NCBI RefSeq assembly: GCF_021491375.1 | Contig: NZ_JAKEVY010000002.1 | Location: 496,001 to 560,000 of the forward strand | Reading direction: 5' to 3' | Source: Flavihumibacter fluminis | Lineage (GTDB): Bacteria; Bacteroidota; Bacteroidia; Chitinophagales; Chitinophagaceae | Length of the DNA: 64,000 bases | In this document: piece after piece, positions 63,596-64,000 of the stretch | How positions within the stretch are numbered: position 1 is the first letter of the stretch | Layout: the number at the start of each line of letters is the position of its first letter | Program-made: the position numbers and the translations under genes | The notes under the pieces: generated by a model | Databases searched by the model: none | What the model saw: only the letters and a program-made list of their open reading frames with translations | Told to the model about the DNA's origin: nothing

Positions 63596-64000
63596 ATGAA
63601 AAAAGTAAATTCGAGAAGAAAAGCCGTAAAACAGATGCTTGCTGCAGGAGCTGGAATTGCTCTGGCACCGACTGCAGGTTTCGCCGCCGAAAAATCAGCG
63701 GCATCCATTACCATGAAGGGAAACATCAATCATTCTGTATGTCGCTGGACCTATGGTCATTTAAGCCTGGATCAGTTGTGTGTAGTAGCAAAGGAAATTG
63801 GAATCAAAGCTATTGACCTGGTAGGGCCGAAAGAGTGGGATGTGTTGAAAAAGCATGGCCTTGATTCTTCCATGTGTAATGGTGCCGAAATAAACCTGGT
63901 ACAAGGATTCAACAATACGACGTATCATCAGAAACTGATTGAAAATTATGCTGCGATGATACCCCTGGTGGCAAAAGCCGGTTACAAAAATCTGATTTGT
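63596..64000 (+). CDS. Exported hydroxypyruvate isomerase-like TIM barrel, 3' end outside the window
   Basis: The first 135 residues are visible. They start with a twin-arginine-type signal (NSRRKAVKQMLAAGAGIALA, then PTAGFAAE) and continue with the isomerase segment NINHSVCRWTYGHLSLDQL, AKEIGIKAIDLVGPKEWDVL and MIPLVAKAGYKNLIC. The family interconverts hydroxypyruvate and tartronate semialdehyde, or acts on other sugars; the periplasmic signal favours a sugar-related role in this cluster. It probably shares a transcript with the MFS gene. Confidence 0.85.
   Translation, partial: MKKVNSRRKAVKQMLAAGAGIALAPTAGFAAEKSAASITMKGNINHSVCRWTYGHLSLDQLCVVAKEIGIKAIDLVGPKEWDVLKKHGLDSSMCNGAEINLVQGFNNTTYHQKLIENYAAMIPLVAKAGYKNLIC

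Overview
The window reads as a chromosomal segment of a Bacteroidota bacterium, most likely a member of the Chitinophagaceae. This rests on GLPGLI-family secreted proteins, type III glutamine synthetase, LytS/LytTR two-component pairs, promoters of the Bacteroidota form TTTG-N17..20-TAnnTTTG, scarcity of Shine-Dalgarno sequences, many lipoproteins, and a large type II-C Cas9 with 47-nt repeats. No rRNA, tRNA, insertion sequence or prophage was recognised. No database search was possible, so family names come from motif recognition.

Regions. (1) 1-8.3 kb: 3' part of an RtcB RNA ligase gene, a GLPGLI protein, an XRE regulator, a secreted beta-helix protein, a four-gene unit (anchored protein, LytS kinase, LytTR regulator, acetyltransferase) and an alpha/beta hydrolase. 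(2) 8.4-16.5 kb: a sorbosone-dehydrogenase-like beta-propeller, then bacterial non-homologous end joining (ligD, ku) with a CHAD protein overlapping ku, a VOC protein, and a secreted protein overlapping an Arr-type ADP-ribosyltransferase. (3) 16.5-19.8 kb: NUDIX hydrolase, membrane-anchored GltS-like protein, short hibernation factor, small lipoprotein. (4) 19.79-29.65 kb: a complete type II-C CRISPR-Cas locus with a 48-repeat array, cas2, cas1, cas9 and a tracrRNA whose anti-repeat and terminator can be read directly. (5) 30-54.4 kb: mainly core genes (glnN, purL, hldD, proC, pyrG, yidC, comA-aroE, rdgB, an ECF sigma/anti-sigma pair, ilvE, rpsL-rpsG) with two glycosyltransferases and a polytopic membrane protein. 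(6) 54.5-64 kb: a sugar-oxidation cluster with GMC oxidoreductase, its Tat-exported small subunit, cytochrome c, Gfo/Idh/MocA oxidoreductase, three TIM-barrel isomerase/epimerases, a DUF1080 lipoprotein, ThuA and an MFS transporter.

How they work together. The CRISPR locus appears to be four separately transcribed units: tracrRNA (+), cas9 (-, closed by its own terminator), cas1-cas2 (-), and the array. Pairing with the tracrRNA requires the array to be read on the + strand, yet only 22 bp separate it from the upstream gene. The repeat itself carries a near-consensus Bacteroidota promoter, which suggests one start site per repeat.

The right-hand cluster fits oxidation of glycosides at C3 in the periplasm: GMC dehydrogenase, small subunit and cytochrome c oxidise; a DUF1080 3-keto-glycoside hydrolase cleaves; TIM-barrel enzymes, Gfo/Idh enzyme and transporter process the keto-sugars. 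This is inferred from family and order, not shown.
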